From an uncultured Alphaproteobacteria bacterium (GTDB lineage: Bacteria > Pseudomonadota > Alphaproteobacteria > RF32 > CAG-239), in NCBI GenBank assembly GCA_944390885.1, contig CALXRP010000015.1:1-48125 (forward strand): a stretch of 48,125 nucleotides of DNA, in the 5' to 3' direction. The first letter of the stretch is position 1; each line of letters starts with the position of its first letter. Below the pieces are notes generated by a model. The model saw only the letters and a program-made list of their open reading frames with translations. It had not been told where the DNA came from and made no database searches. Of the stretch, positions 18,686-28,400 are shown one piece after another. The translations under genes were made by a program, and so were the position numbers.

Positions 18686-19196
18686 TACCCGTCTTTTAAT
18701 TTCTGTTTCGGAAGACCGCTGGAATCAGGAGCTCCCTGATTTCGGCAGTTTATCCAACAAGGTCATGATAACGGTATTTGATTATGTTTCCACCCTGGGC
18801 GAAATCGATTTTTGGGACGGAAAAAAGCCGTTAAGTGTCAATCTCTGCTTGAGCAATGATTCGGAAGTTCAAAAATTAAACAAAGAATTTCGCGGCATGG
18901 ACAAACCAACTAACGTTTTATCTTTCGCCAATATTGATGATGAAAATTTTTCGGAAGACTGCGAACTCTACGAAGAAATAGAACTCGGCGATATCATCAT
19001 CGCTCTGGAAACTTTGGAACGGGAAGCGGAGCTGAAAAAAATTCCATTAATTGACCACTACTGCCATCTTTTGACTCACGGACTGCTGCACCTGCTCGGA
19101 TTCGATCATATTGAAGATGATGAAGCCGAATATATGGAAAGTTGTGAAATCAACATCCTCGAAAAACTAAACATCAAAAACCCTTATTTGGAATAA
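18678..19196 (+). CDS. ybeY: Endoribonuclease YbeY
   Basis: 172 aa. The zinc-binding motif is intact as THGLLHLLGFDH (three His near residues 134-144), preceded by the conserved FRGMDKPTNVLSF segment. YbeY acts in 16S rRNA 3'-end maturation and late 70S quality control. It overlaps phoH by 8 bp. In most Alphaproteobacteria a corC/tlyC gene follows; here lnt starts only 46 bp later, so corC is missing from the cluster. Confidence 0.96.
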   Translation: MSNTRLLISVSEDRWNQELPDFGSLSNKVMITVFDYVSTLGEIDFWDGKKPLSVNLCLSNDSEVQKLNKEFRGMDKPTNVLSFANIDDENFSEDCELYEEIELGDIIIALETLEREAELKKIPLIDHYCHLLTHGLLHLLGFDHIEDDEAEYMESCEINILEKLNIKNPYLE

Positions 19197-19242
19197 AAAC
19201 CTCATAGCCGCCTTGTAAGCGGCAGACAAGAAAGATCCGGAT

Positions 19243-20823
19243 ATGCTGATACGCCGCTTTGCTGACAAATTTGCCGCCTACCCAAAAACCAGTGCTTTTA
19301 TTTTGGGATGGCTGAGCATTTATGCTTTACCACCGTTTCACTTTTTTCCGATTCTTTTCATCAGCTTCTCCGGGCTTTTCTGGTTATTGCGCAAAACAGC
19401 TGACACCCCAAGAAAAGCGTGGAAACTCGGATACTTTTTTGGATTCGGACATTTTGCTTTCGGACTATCCTGGATAGGCAATGCATTATTATTGGATATA
19501 TCTTCGCTCGGATGGCTGTATCCGCTTTGTTTGCTGGCCGGCGGTGCATTCTTCGGGTTATTCACGGCTGTTCCTTTTTGGCTTTCTTATCGTTTCTCCG
19601 CCCTTTCGGCTCAAATATTAGCATTTTCCGGTCTGTGGGGGCTTAGTGAATGGCTGCGCAGTTTCATCCTCACCGGTTTTCCCTGGAATTTACTGGGATC
19701 GGTTTTTGCGTTTTCGGACGCAATGCTGCAAACAGCTTCTGTCTGGGGAACTTACGGCCTTTCCGTCATAACCGTTTTGATAGCCTCTTTTCCGGCAACA
19801 TACCTTTGCTCTCCGCAAAAAAGAAATCTATTACCGGCCATCGGACTTCCGATTCTGCTTTTCTCGATTCTGTATGGATTCGGTTTGCTCAGACTGCAAA
19901 ATACCGACATTCCCGGAAAAAAGACAACAATTCGAATCGTTCAGCCCAGCATCCCGCAAAAAATAAAATGGGAGCCTCAGGCATTGGAACGCAACCTTCA
20001 AAAATATATTGATCTGAGCAAATCTCCCGGATTGGATAAAATTGACTTCGTCATCTGGGGAGAAACGGCCGTTCCGTTTCCGCTGGATATGGACGAAGAA
20101 CACAAAAAGTCCGTAACAGAAGCAATTCCTCGGAACGGTTATCTGATAACCGGAGCAGTCCGGTATCAAAAAAATAACAACGGCTTCTATACACCGTTCA
20201 ATGCCATGTTTATAATCGATAAAAAAGGAAATATCATTGCCACCTATGACAAAAGCCATTTGGTTCCTTTCGGAGAATATATACCGTTAAGAAAATATCT
20301 TCCGGATTGGATTCGTCCGGTTACCAATACAATTGCAGATTTTCAAGCCGGTAACGGTCCGCAAAATATCAAAATCGGACAACATCCCGAATTAAGTGCA
20401 ACAATTTGCTATGAAATAATTTTTCCGCACCAAATTATCAACAAAAAGAAAAAACCACAATGGCTGGTCAATTTAACAAATGACGGTTGGTATGGCGATT
20501 CTATGGGACCTTATCAACATCTGACGACGGCACGCCTCCGCGCCGTTGAAGAAGGAATAACCATAATCCGAGCTGCCAACAGCGGAATCAGTGCGGCCAT
20601 CTCCCCTTATGGAAGAATCATAACCTCTATTCCGTTAAACATTCAAAATTTTACCGACTTATCCTTACCCCAAACAGCTTACGTCTTTACATTTTATAAT
20701 AAATATGGTAACTACATACCTATAGTGTTATGTGTTTTCTGTATAATACTTGCCGGTTATATTTTCAGAAAAAATGATAAATATGTAAAAAACAAAGAAA
20801 AAACGGGAAAAAGCATTATATAA
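19243..20823 (+). CDS. lnt: Apolipoprotein N-acyltransferase
   Basis: 526 aa. About six N-terminal membrane helices (residues 15-210) precede a carbon-nitrogen hydrolase domain (about 225-470) and a final membrane segment (about 490-510). The catalytic triad is visible as Glu in WGETAVPF, Lys in YDKSHLVPFGEY and Cys in ATICYEI. Lnt adds the third acyl chain to lipoproteins in the inner membrane; a likely substrate is the lipoprotein at 43577-44188. The Shine-Dalgarno sequence is weak (GAAAGA). Confidence 0.96.
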   Translation: MLIRRFADKFAAYPKTSAFILGWLSIYALPPFHFFPILFISFSGLFWLLRKTADTPRKAWKLGYFFGFGHFAFGLSWIGNALLLDISSLGWLYPLCLLAGGAFFGLFTAVPFWLSYRFSALSAQILAFSGLWGLSEWLRSFILTGFPWNLLGSVFAFSDAMLQTASVWGTYGLSVITVLIASFPATYLCSPQKRNLLPAIGLPILLFSILYGFGLLRLQNTDIPGKKTTIRIVQPSIPQKIKWEPQALERNLQKYIDLSKSPGLDKIDFVIWGETAVPFPLDMDEEHKKSVTEAIPRNGYLITGAVRYQKNNNGFYTPFNAMFIIDKKGNIIATYDKSHLVPFGEYIPLRKYLPDWIRPVTNTIADFQAGNGPQNIKIGQHPELSATICYEIIFPHQIINKKKKPQWLVNLTNDGWYGDSMGPYQHLTTARLRAVEEGITIIRAANSGISAAISPYGRIITSIPLNIQNFTDLSLPQTAYVFTFYNKYGNYIPIVLCVFCIILAGYIFRKNDKYVKNKEKTGKSII

Positions 20824-20859
20824 GCAAAAAACAATATAACATATTATATAAAAAACTTG

Positions 20860-20888
20860 TTGACGATAAGCTTTGAAAATCTTATTTA
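20860..20888 (+). promoter_or_regulatory. Candidate promoter of the HTH regulator gene
   Basis: TTGACG (20860-20865) and TATTTA (20883-20888) are 17 bases apart, 40 bp before the start codon. The -35 also overlaps CTTGTTGAC, close to the alphaproteobacterial CTTGAC preference. Confidence 0.5.
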
Positions 20889-20928
20889 TAATAGAGAAGT
20901 ACATAAAAACGAAAACAAGGGAAAAAAC

Positions 20929-21426
20929 ATGACTGCTGAAACTTTTAAAAGATCAAGCCGAGGAAGAACACCAACCGGACAACCCAATCCCGTTGACGTA
21001 CATGTAGGCAATCGTATTCGTCTGCGCCGTACACTTCTCGGTTTAAGTCAGGAAAAAATGGCTTCATTATTGGGGCTCACATTCCAACAGGTTCAAAAAT
21101 ATGAACGCGGTATGAATCGGGTTGGAGCAAGCCGTTTATGGGACATTAGTAAAGTTTTGGAAGTTCCTATCGGTTTCTTTTATGAAGACATGGACAAAGA
21201 AGTTGCCAATCAGAGTCCGAGAATGTTCAGTGTTCCGGAAAATGTATCATTAAGCCTCGCTGAAGATGATGCTGCTTTTGATACAGATCCGATGGATCGT
21301 CAGGAAACGATTGAACTTGTCCGTGCTTACTATAAAATCCCCAACCGTAAAGCGGCCAGACATCTCTATGATCTGATCATCTCTCTGTCTAAGAGTGTAT
21401 ACAACAAAGATGAAGATGGTGAATAA
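20929..21426 (+). CDS. XRE-family transcriptional regulator
   Basis: 165 aa from the ATG at 20929, chosen because AAGGGA lies 6 bases upstream; the frame is open further upstream but runs through the promoter. A Cro/C1 helix-turn-helix occupies about residues 24-80 (IRLRRTLLGLSQEKMASLLG, then QVQKYERGMNRV). A C-terminal helical region follows. This gene is regularly found between lnt and metK in Alphaproteobacteria. Its target is unknown here; metK control is plausible from position only. Confidence 0.9.
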   Translation: MTAETFKRSSRGRTPTGQPNPVDVHVGNRIRLRRTLLGLSQEKMASLLGLTFQQVQKYERGMNRVGASRLWDISKVLEVPIGFFYEDMDKEVANQSPRMFSVPENVSLSLAEDDAAFDTDPMDRQETIELVRAYYKIPNRKAARHLYDLIISLSKSVYNKDEDGE

Positions 21427-21442
21427 ATTATAGAATAACTAA

Positions 21443-21475
21443 CAAAAAAAGCTGGATAAATTCCGGCTTTTTTTT
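21443..21475 (+). terminator. Terminator between the HTH gene and metK
   Basis: The stem AAAGCTGGA/TTCCGGCTTT around a TAAA loop is followed by eight T. It sits immediately before metK with no second promoter obvious, so it may act partly as an attenuator. I looked for a SAM-binding riboswitch in the 85-bp gap and did not see one. Confidence 0.75.
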
Positions 21476-21511
21476 ATGCTCGACGCTAAGGAAAATTGTA
21501 AAGGAAAAAGC

Positions 21512-22666
21512 ATGCAGGACTATTTATTCACGAGTGAATCTGTTTCAGAAGGGCATCCGGATAAAGTATGTGACCGCATTTCCGATGCCATAACGGATTT
21601 ATATTTAAGCAAAGATTCTAATGCCCGTACAGCCATAGAAACCATAGCCACAACCAACAGGGTTATTATTTCGGGAGAAACCGGCAGCAACGCCGTTATT
21701 CTTCCGGAAGATCTTACCAATACCGTCCGTCAAACGATTCGGGAAATCGGATACGAGCAAAAAGGTTTCAACTGGCAAAATGTCCGTATCGACAATCTGC
21801 TGCACAGTCAATCCTCCGATATTGCTTTAGGCGTTAACAACGACGGTGCCGGTGATCAGGGGATTATGTTCGGCTATGCAAAAAAGGAACAAGGTGTTAA
21901 CAGCAATTACATGCCTCTTGCAATTTTCTGGGCTCATAAGATTCTGCAAAACCTCAGCCTTGCCCGACATAAGGGAGAAATCCCCGGAATAGAGCCTGAT
22001 GCCAAAGCCCAAGTCACTTTGCGCTACATTGCAGGAAAACCTGTAAAAATCGCCAAACTTGTTGTTTCGACCCAACATACCGATGCCCTAACCCAGGAAC
22101 AGGTACATGAAATTGTAAAACAAAATTTGCAAAAAACGATTCCGTCTGAATTTTTTCCGGAAGAAAAAGACATTCTGATAAATCCGACCGGACGGTTTGT
22201 AATCGGCGGACCGGACGGAGATACCGGGCTGACCGGCCGCAAAATCATTGTCGATACCTACGGTGGATATGCTCCGCACGGCGGAGGCGCCTTTTCGGGA
22301 AAAGATGCAACCAAAGTAGATCGCTCGGCAGCCTATATGCTTCGTTACCTGGCAAAAAACATTGTTGCAGCCGAATTAGCTGATGAATGCCTTCTCCAGT
22401 TGTCTTATGCTATCGGCGTCAAATATCCGCTCTCGTTTTTTATTGATTGTAAAGGAACCGCCAAAGTCGATGAACAAAAAATCTTGCACATTCTGCAAGA
22501 TATGATAGATTTGAGCCCGAAAGGCATTATCCGCCGTCTTGGACTCAACCGTCCGATTTATACCCCAACGTCGAGTTATGGACATTTTGGCAGAGAACCG
22601 GAAAACAGCGGATGCTTTTCTTGGGAAAAAACAGATTTGAGCGAGACGCTGAAAAAATGCTTTTAA
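21512..22666 (+). CDS. metK: S-adenosylmethionine synthetase
   Basis: 384 aa from the ATG at 21512 (MQDYLFTSESVSEGHPDKVCD), preceded by AAAGGAAA. The methionine/ATP-binding motifs are present (GHPDK, GAGDQGIMFGYA and GGGAFSGKDATKVDR). It makes SAM from ATP and methionine; the nearby SAM users miaB and trmB make the cluster biochemically coherent. Its last 10 bases overlap trmB. Confidence 0.98.
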   Translation: MQDYLFTSESVSEGHPDKVCDRISDAITDLYLSKDSNARTAIETIATTNRVIISGETGSNAVILPEDLTNTVRQTIREIGYEQKGFNWQNVRIDNLLHSQSSDIALGVNNDGAGDQGIMFGYAKKEQGVNSNYMPLAIFWAHKILQNLSLARHKGEIPGIEPDAKAQVTLRYIAGKPVKIAKLVVSTQHTDALTQEQVHEIVKQNLQKTIPSEFFPEEKDILINPTGRFVIGGPDGDTGLTGRKIIVDTYGGYAPHGGGAFSGKDATKVDRSAAYMLRYLAKNIVAAELADECLLQLSYAIGVKYPLSFFIDCKGTAKVDEQKILHILQDMIDLSPKGIIRRLGLNRPIYTPTSSYGHFGREPENSGCFSWEKTDLSETLKKCF

Positions 22667-23403
22667 CAAACAGCCAACCAAAATTTTACGGCCGCCGTCA
22701 GGGAAGAAAACTGCGCAAAGCAAAATCCGCTTTGATTGATTCTTTTCTGCCACAATTAACAATCAGCCCATCAAGCACCTTTGATAAAAAAAAGCTGTTT
22801 GGGCAACCGGTAGAAAAAATCTGCCTGGAAATCGGCTTTGGTAACGGCGAACACCTGGCTGGACAAGCCCTGAAAAATCCTGATCATGGTTTCATCGGAG
22901 CCGAAGTTTTCAAAAACGGCATTGCCTCATTACTCAGCCTGTTAACCGGAATAAAGGAAGGATCAGATCTGCCGGAAAAAATAACCTTATCTCCGGAGAG
23001 AAAAGACAACGTTCGTATTTTTGACAACGACATAAGGCTGCTTTTTTCCCATATTCCGGATGGTTTTATTGATAAAGTTTTTGTTCTTTTTCCGGATCCA
23101 TGGCCCAAAAAAAGACATGCATTCCGTCGGTTCATCAACCCGGAAAATCTAAAAGAAATTGCTCGTATTTTAAAACCGGGCGGTCTGCTCCGTATTGCAA
23201 CAGACCATAAAATTTACAAAGGCTGGGCACTTCGGCAGACTTGCACTTTTACAAACGACAACGGAGAAAAAGTTTTTCGTTGGACGGCAAAATGCAGCAA
23301 CGACTGGCGTTTACCGCCTCAAGATTGGGTAGAAACAAAATATCAACGCAAAGCCATAGCCGAAGGACGAAAACCTGTATTTCTTGATTTTGAGAGATTA
23401 TAA
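22657..23403 (+). CDS. trmB: tRNA (guanine-46-N7)-methyltransferase
   Basis: 248 aa from the ATG at 22657 (MLLTNSQPKFYGRRQGRKLRK), overlapping metK by 10 bp. The SAM-binding motif LEIGFGNGEHL and the diagnostic DPWPKKRHAFRRFI identify TrmB, which methylates G46 of the tRNA variable loop. The basic N-terminus is typical of the alphaproteobacterial form. The stop codon directly abuts the stop of the convergent gene, with no terminator between. Confidence 0.96.
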   Translation: MLLTNSQPKFYGRRQGRKLRKAKSALIDSFLPQLTISPSSTFDKKKLFGQPVEKICLEIGFGNGEHLAGQALKNPDHGFIGAEVFKNGIASLLSLLTGIKEGSDLPEKITLSPERKDNVRIFDNDIRLLFSHIPDGFIDKVFVLFPDPWPKKRHAFRRFINPENLKEIARILKPGGLLRIATDHKIYKGWALRQTCTFTNDNGEKVFRWTAKCSNDWRLPPQDWVETKYQRKAIAEGRKPVFLDFERL

Positions 23404-23898
23404 TTATTGAGTAACAATCGCCGGCTGAGTGTTTGGTGTTGTCACTTCGTTAACGTCCTGAATCGGAAAAGCCTGTACATCAATAATATCACTGCCTTGC
23501 TGATAAAGTTCGTTTTCAATTTTACCGTTTTCCGGTAACGGAAGCTGCCCCGGCCCCATGGCCTCTCCGACGGCATCACGGGCAATTATCTTCGGTTGCT
23601 TTTCTGTGTCCGAAGAAGAAACAGCCTGTAAAACAGAATTATCAGAACTTCCGACAACAGTGTCACCTTCATCTTCAACAATCGGATTTCCTAATGGATT
23701 GGGGGCATCGGCAGGCTGTTCGATTTCAAACACATTTTCCTTTCCCGACGGAGTACGAGCGGCACCATAAACAACGGTTTCCTGAACCGGAGGCACTTCT
23801 TCATTAATCGTCACCATTTTTGCCTCTACCGGTTTGGACGTATTAACAGCACAATACGCCCACAAAATCATTGTCAGATTTCGCAAAGCTTCATCCAT
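23404..23898 (-). CDS. Hypothetical acidic, low-complexity protein
   Basis: 164 aa from the ATG at 23898, which has AGAGAGG 6 bases upstream. A short hydrophobic N-terminal stretch (about 5-18, including one Cys) could be a weak membrane anchor but is not a clear signal peptide. The rest is rich in Pro, Glu, Asp, Val and Asn and probably disordered. No family is recognised. It follows the GH24-like gene by 73 bp and is probably co-transcribed with it. Confidence 0.6.
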   Translation of the reverse strand: MDEALRNLTMILWAYCAVNTSKPVEAKMVTINEEVPPVQETVVYGAARTPSGKENVFEIEQPADAPNPLGNPIVEDEGDTVVGSSDNSVLQAVSSSDTEKQPKIIARDAVGEAMGPGQLPLPENGKIENELYQQGSDIIDVQAFPIQDVNEVTTPNTQPAIVTQ

Positions 23899-23971
23899 AG
23901 CATACCTCTCTGTTTTTTTCTTTGATAAAACAAATAATCTTTCTTTTGAAAAAAACAAGGAGGCACAAAAT

Positions 23972-25174
23972 TTAGGCGCGGCCGGACTTTTTCAAAGCAT
24001 CATACCGCTGAGCAAAATCAGTAAGCGCCAATGTCGAGCCGACAGCCAAATCCCGTTGTGCCTGCTCATCAATAATATCTTTCAAGCGCCGCTTGCCGGC
24101 TTTACAAACTTGCATAACCCTGCGAATAGTAGCGTCATCCATTTTTGGTGTATAATACCCGTCCTTATCTGCCCGGCCATACTTGTATAAATCACGCACA
24201 CTCAAATTAAAATGCCCGCCGGGAGACATATCCAAAAGTTCCTGCGGCTGTACTCTGTGGCAATATAATGCCATTTCGAGCCATCTGCGCTTCAACAGCC
24301 CTTCATGCAAAATCCCGCCGCCGGCTGTTTTCCAACCACTCAATTTACGGGCACATTCAAAATCGCTCTTACCGCTGTTAATAGCCTTCAAAAATTCGCT
24401 GGGTTGACGCCTTCTGCCGTTATCATCATATCCGAGGCCCGCAAAATTAGCACTTCCGACGGCATAAATAAAGGCGCTCACGGCCATCAGCTGGCTGTCA
24501 TCCAAATCTTTTTTTACATACTTTTCAATAGCAGGAAAAACATCTTTCCGCAAGTGGGCCTGCGTATACAAACGTGCCGTTGTTTTGTCAATCGGAGCAT
24601 CATTCATCGTTACCGGAGAACCGTCCGGTTTATAACAAGAACCATAGCCGATTGTTGCAGCGCCGCCGCTCATATAGGGATAAGGCTCATAATTTTCCAT
24701 CAAAGCAATCATTGCCACAATTTTATTCTCTATTTGGCATAATCTTTGACCATTTTTTGAAGAATATTTATTAAGGGTCGACGGTAAAGAAATTCTTTGC
24801 CGATCATAACGTCTGCTGTCCGTCTTCTTATTCGGCTTCACCCGCAATTTTGCAACAATTTTATCCGTTGCAACTGCTTTATGAGCCTTTTGCTTCAGAA
24901 CTTTTTGTTGGACTTTTTTAGAAACAGTCCCCGTTATATCAGAACGAACATTTGTTTTAGGCGTCTTCAAAGAGCCTTTTACATCATCCGTTTGTGCTTC
25001 TGCAGGCTTGCTTTCGTTTGCCCGAATTTCTTTTTTTACCTCCTGTTTTTCGGATTGTTCCATTTTTTCCAAATAACTGCGGGCAAAATAAGGTGCTGCC
25101 AAAATAACAGCGCCTTGCAATGTTTTCAAAAGTGCATTTTTAACATTTTCTTTGCTAAACAAACGGCCAAACAT
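23972..25174 (-). CDS. GH24 (T4-type) lysozyme-like protein with long extensions
   Basis: 400 aa from the ATG at 25174, which lies downstream of a strong promoter and has GAGGA before it. Residues about 10-30 are moderately hydrophobic; 35-140 are Lys-rich and probably extended. The domain at about 145-290 is GH24-like: catalytic Glu160 in LMENYE and TIGYG (Thr174). The expected Asp between them is Met168 in YMSGGAAT, so activity is uncertain. A roughly 100-residue helical C-terminal extension follows. No phage genes surround it, so a cell-wall or secretion role is more likely than a prophage endolysin. Confidence 0.8.
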   Translation of the reverse strand: MFGRLFSKENVKNALLKTLQGAVILAAPYFARSYLEKMEQSEKQEVKKEIRANESKPAEAQTDDVKGSLKTPKTNVRSDITGTVSKKVQQKVLKQKAHKAVATDKIVAKLRVKPNKKTDSRRYDRQRISLPSTLNKYSSKNGQRLCQIENKIVAMIALMENYEPYPYMSGGAATIGYGSCYKPDGSPVTMNDAPIDKTTARLYTQAHLRKDVFPAIEKYVKKDLDDSQLMAVSAFIYAVGSANFAGLGYDDNGRRRQPSEFLKAINSGKSDFECARKLSGWKTAGGGILHEGLLKRRWLEMALYCHRVQPQELLDMSPGGHFNLSVRDLYKYGRADKDGYYTPKMDDATIRRVMQVCKAGKRRLKDIIDEQAQRDLAVGSTLALTDFAQRYDALKKSGRA

Positions 25175-25212
25175 GAATATAATCCTCAACAAGAATTCCA
25201 AAACTGACAAAG

Positions 25213-25248
25213 ATTTTACCATATTTGACAAAATATGTCAATATTTTG
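25213..25248 (-). promoter_or_regulatory. Strong promoter with overlapping inverted repeats, GH24-like gene
   Basis: On the minus strand TTGACA (25241-25236) and TAAAAT (25218-25213) are 17 bases apart, almost consensus. TTGACA-N5-TGTCAA (25225-25241) and CAAAATAT-N4-ATATTTTG (25229-25248) overlap the -35 box and look like an operator for a dimeric repressor. Confidence 0.7.
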
Positions 25249-25404
25249 TACCAAATTTTTATTTTTATAGATATTCAAAGAATTAATTCATGTAGCGTAT
25301 TGTTTTTTAATAAAAAATTACAAGAACTTCGACTGTTACAAACACAAAATCCTTAAAATCTTCTGCAAAATTCCAATTCTTTTACCTATAAAACCTCCTT
25401 TACA

Positions 25405-25434
25405 CAAAAAATCCCCGGCAAAACCGGGGATTTT
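25405..25434 (-). terminator. Terminator of the rpoB-rpoC operon
   Basis: In the rpoC sense the stem AAATCCCCGG/CCGGGGATTT with a TTTTG loop is followed by a T run, 26 bp after the rpoC stop. The remaining 160 bp to the GH24-like gene hold its promoter and nothing else recognised. Confidence 0.9.
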
Positions 25435-25459
25435 CACAAACAGTTCTCACTTAAACAAG

Positions 25460-28400
25460 CTAAGCCTGCTTTTGCTCTTCAGCTTTACCTGCCGGCAGAG
25501 CATTAGCTGCTGCCTGAGCGGCTTCTTCTTTAAGAGCCAGGATTTCCTTGTCATTTTGAACAGCAACCTTTTTCAAGGCTCTCAGAACCGTACCGGTACC
25601 GGCCGGAATCAGACGGCCGACAATAACGTTTTCTTTCAAACCTCTCAAATGGTCAACTTTTCCTTCAACCGCAGCTTCGGTCAAGACACGAGTTGTCTCT
25701 TGGAAGGATGCAGCAGAAATAAACGACTTAGTCTGCAAAGAAGCTTTGGTAATACCGAGCAGAACCGGATCAGCTTCAGCCGGAGTACCGCCATCGGCAA
25801 TAACTTTAGCATTTTCAGCCTCAAAGATATCACGATCAACTTGTTCGCCAACCAGGAAGGTTGTATCACCCGGCTGAGTAACCTCAACCTTACGCAACAT
25901 TTGCGAAACAATAACCTCAATATGCTTATCGTTAATCTTAACGCCTTGCAGACGATAAACGTCTTGAACTTCCTTAACCAGATATTCAGCCAGCTTCTCA
26001 ACACCGAGAACACGCAGAATATCATGCGGAGCCGGAGTACCTTCAACCAGCATATCGCCTTTCTTAACGATATCACCGTCCTGAACAACCAGGTGGCGTC
26101 CTTTCGGAACCAGATATTCAAGCGGCTCGCCTTTCTTCGGAACGACCGTAACGCGTTGTTTTGCCTTATAGTCCTTACCAAATTCGACCATACCGTCAAT
26201 ATCGGAGATAATCGCCTGGTCTTTCGGGCGGCGGGCTTCAAACAGCTCGGCAACACGCGGCAGACCACCGGTAATATCTTTGGTCTTGGAGCTTTCTCTC
26301 GGAATTCTCGCAATAACATCACCGACCTGAACTTCCTGACCGTCTTCGACTGACAAAATCGCATCAACCGACATATAATAACGAATTTCTTTACCGTTAT
26401 CATAAGTAACCGGTTTGCCTTTGGCATCTTTCAAAACGATACTCGGTTTCAAACCGGCGCTTGAAGACTGAGAACGCCAATCAATAACCGTCTTGGAAAC
26501 AACACCGGTTGTTTCATCAACACTTTCCTTAACCGATACATTATTGATAAGATCAATCAAAGCAACCTTACCGGCTTTTTCGGTAATGACCGGGATTGTA
26601 AACGGATCCCATTCGGCAACTTTCTGACCTTTTTTGACCTTAGCGTCTTCAGCGACCAAAAGTTTCGTACCGTACGGAACATGGTGGCGCGATTTCTCAC
26701 GGCCTTGAGCGTCTACAATAACCAATTCGCAGTTACGAGACAACACAATACCGTTTCCTTCGGAGTTATAAACCAGATGTTTGTTCTCAACTTTCATCAC
26801 ACCGGCAAACGGAACTTCGACCGAAGCCTGTTCAGCACCTTTCTGAGCGGCACCACCGATATGGAAGGTTCTCATGGTCAGCTGGGTACCCGGTTCACCG
26901 ATGGACTGTGCAGCAATAACACCGACAGCTTCACCGACATTAACCGGCGTTCCGCGGGCCAAATCACGTCCGTAACAAGCAGCACAAACACCGTCTTTGC
27001 TTTCACAAGTCAAAACCGAACGGATCTTAACTTGTTCAACACCGGCCTTCTCCACAACGTCAACATCGTTTTCGTCAATCAATTTACCTTTCTTGACCAA
27101 AACTTCACCTGTTTCAGGATGAATAATGTCTTCCTGAATGGTACGTCCGAGGATTCTTTCACCGATTGAAACAATAACGTTACCACCGTCAACAACCGGA
27201 CGAACGATAATGCCGCGCTCGGTACCGCAATCCGTCTCGGTAATAACCACATCTTGGGCAACGTCGACCAAACGACGGGTCAGATAACCGGAGTTAGCGG
27301 TCTTCAAAGCGGTATCGGCCAAACCTTTACGGGCACCGTGAGTGGAGTTGAAGTACTCAAGCACGGTCAGACCTTCTTTAAAGTTGGAAATAATCGGCTG
27401 TTCAATAATTTCACCGTTCGGTTTAGCCATCAAACCGCGCATACCGGCCAACTGGCGCATCTGAGCGGCAGAACCGCGCGCACCGGAGTGAGCCATCATA
27501 TAAACGGAGTTGATGTAACCGTGATCGCTCTTCGAGATGTTTTTCATCATCTCGTCGGCAATCTTGTCGGTGCAGGCAGCCCAGATATCGACGACTTTGT
27601 TATATTTCTCGCCTTTGGTAATCAAACCGTTTTGATATTGCTGTTCAAATTCCTTAACCTGTTTTTCGGTTTCGTCAATCAAAACCTTCTTGGCATCAGG
27701 AACAATCAAATCATCTTTACCGAAAGAAATACCGGCCTTGCAGGCATTGGTAAAGCCGAGGGTCATAATCTTGTCCACAAACAAAACGGTCTCTTTCTGG
27801 CCGCAGTGACGGTAAACAATATCAATAATCTCGCCGATTTCTTTCTTCTTAACCAAACGGTTGACCAAAGAGAACGGAACATTTTTGTGCTTCGGCAAAA
27901 TCTGTGACACTTTAATGCGTCCCGGCGTCGTTTCAACAATGCCGGTCTTGATTTCGCCGTCATCCGTTACATATTCCATACGACATTTAATCTTGGCATG
28001 CAGGTCAACAACTTTGGCATCCAAAGCCATCTCGACTTCGTTGATGTCAGAGAAGACCATACCTTCGCCGAGCATTCCATCTGCATCGTAAGTCAGGTAG
28101 TAAATACCCAGAACCATATCCTGCGTCGGAACGATAATCGGCTTGCCGGATGCCGGTGACAGAATGTTGTTGGTCGACATCATCAAAACGCGGGCTTCAA
28201 GCTGTGCTTCAACCGACAACGGAACGTGAACGGCCATCTGGTCGCCGTCGAAGTCAGCGTTAAACGCGGTACAAACCAGCGGATGCAAATGAATAGCTTT
28301 ACCTTCAACCAAAACCGGTTCAAAAGCCTGAATACCCAAACGGTGCAATGTCGGCGCACGGTTCAGCAGAACCGGATGTTCGCGGATAACTTCTTCCAGA

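Noticed and set aside
21427..21511. SAM riboswitch in front of metK
   Set aside because: Only 85 bp, most of it a simple terminator hairpin; no conserved riboswitch core was seen.
23972..25174. Prophage remnant around the lysozyme-like gene
   Set aside because: No holin, capsid, tail or integrase gene is near; neighbours are trmB and rpoC and codon use is ordinary.
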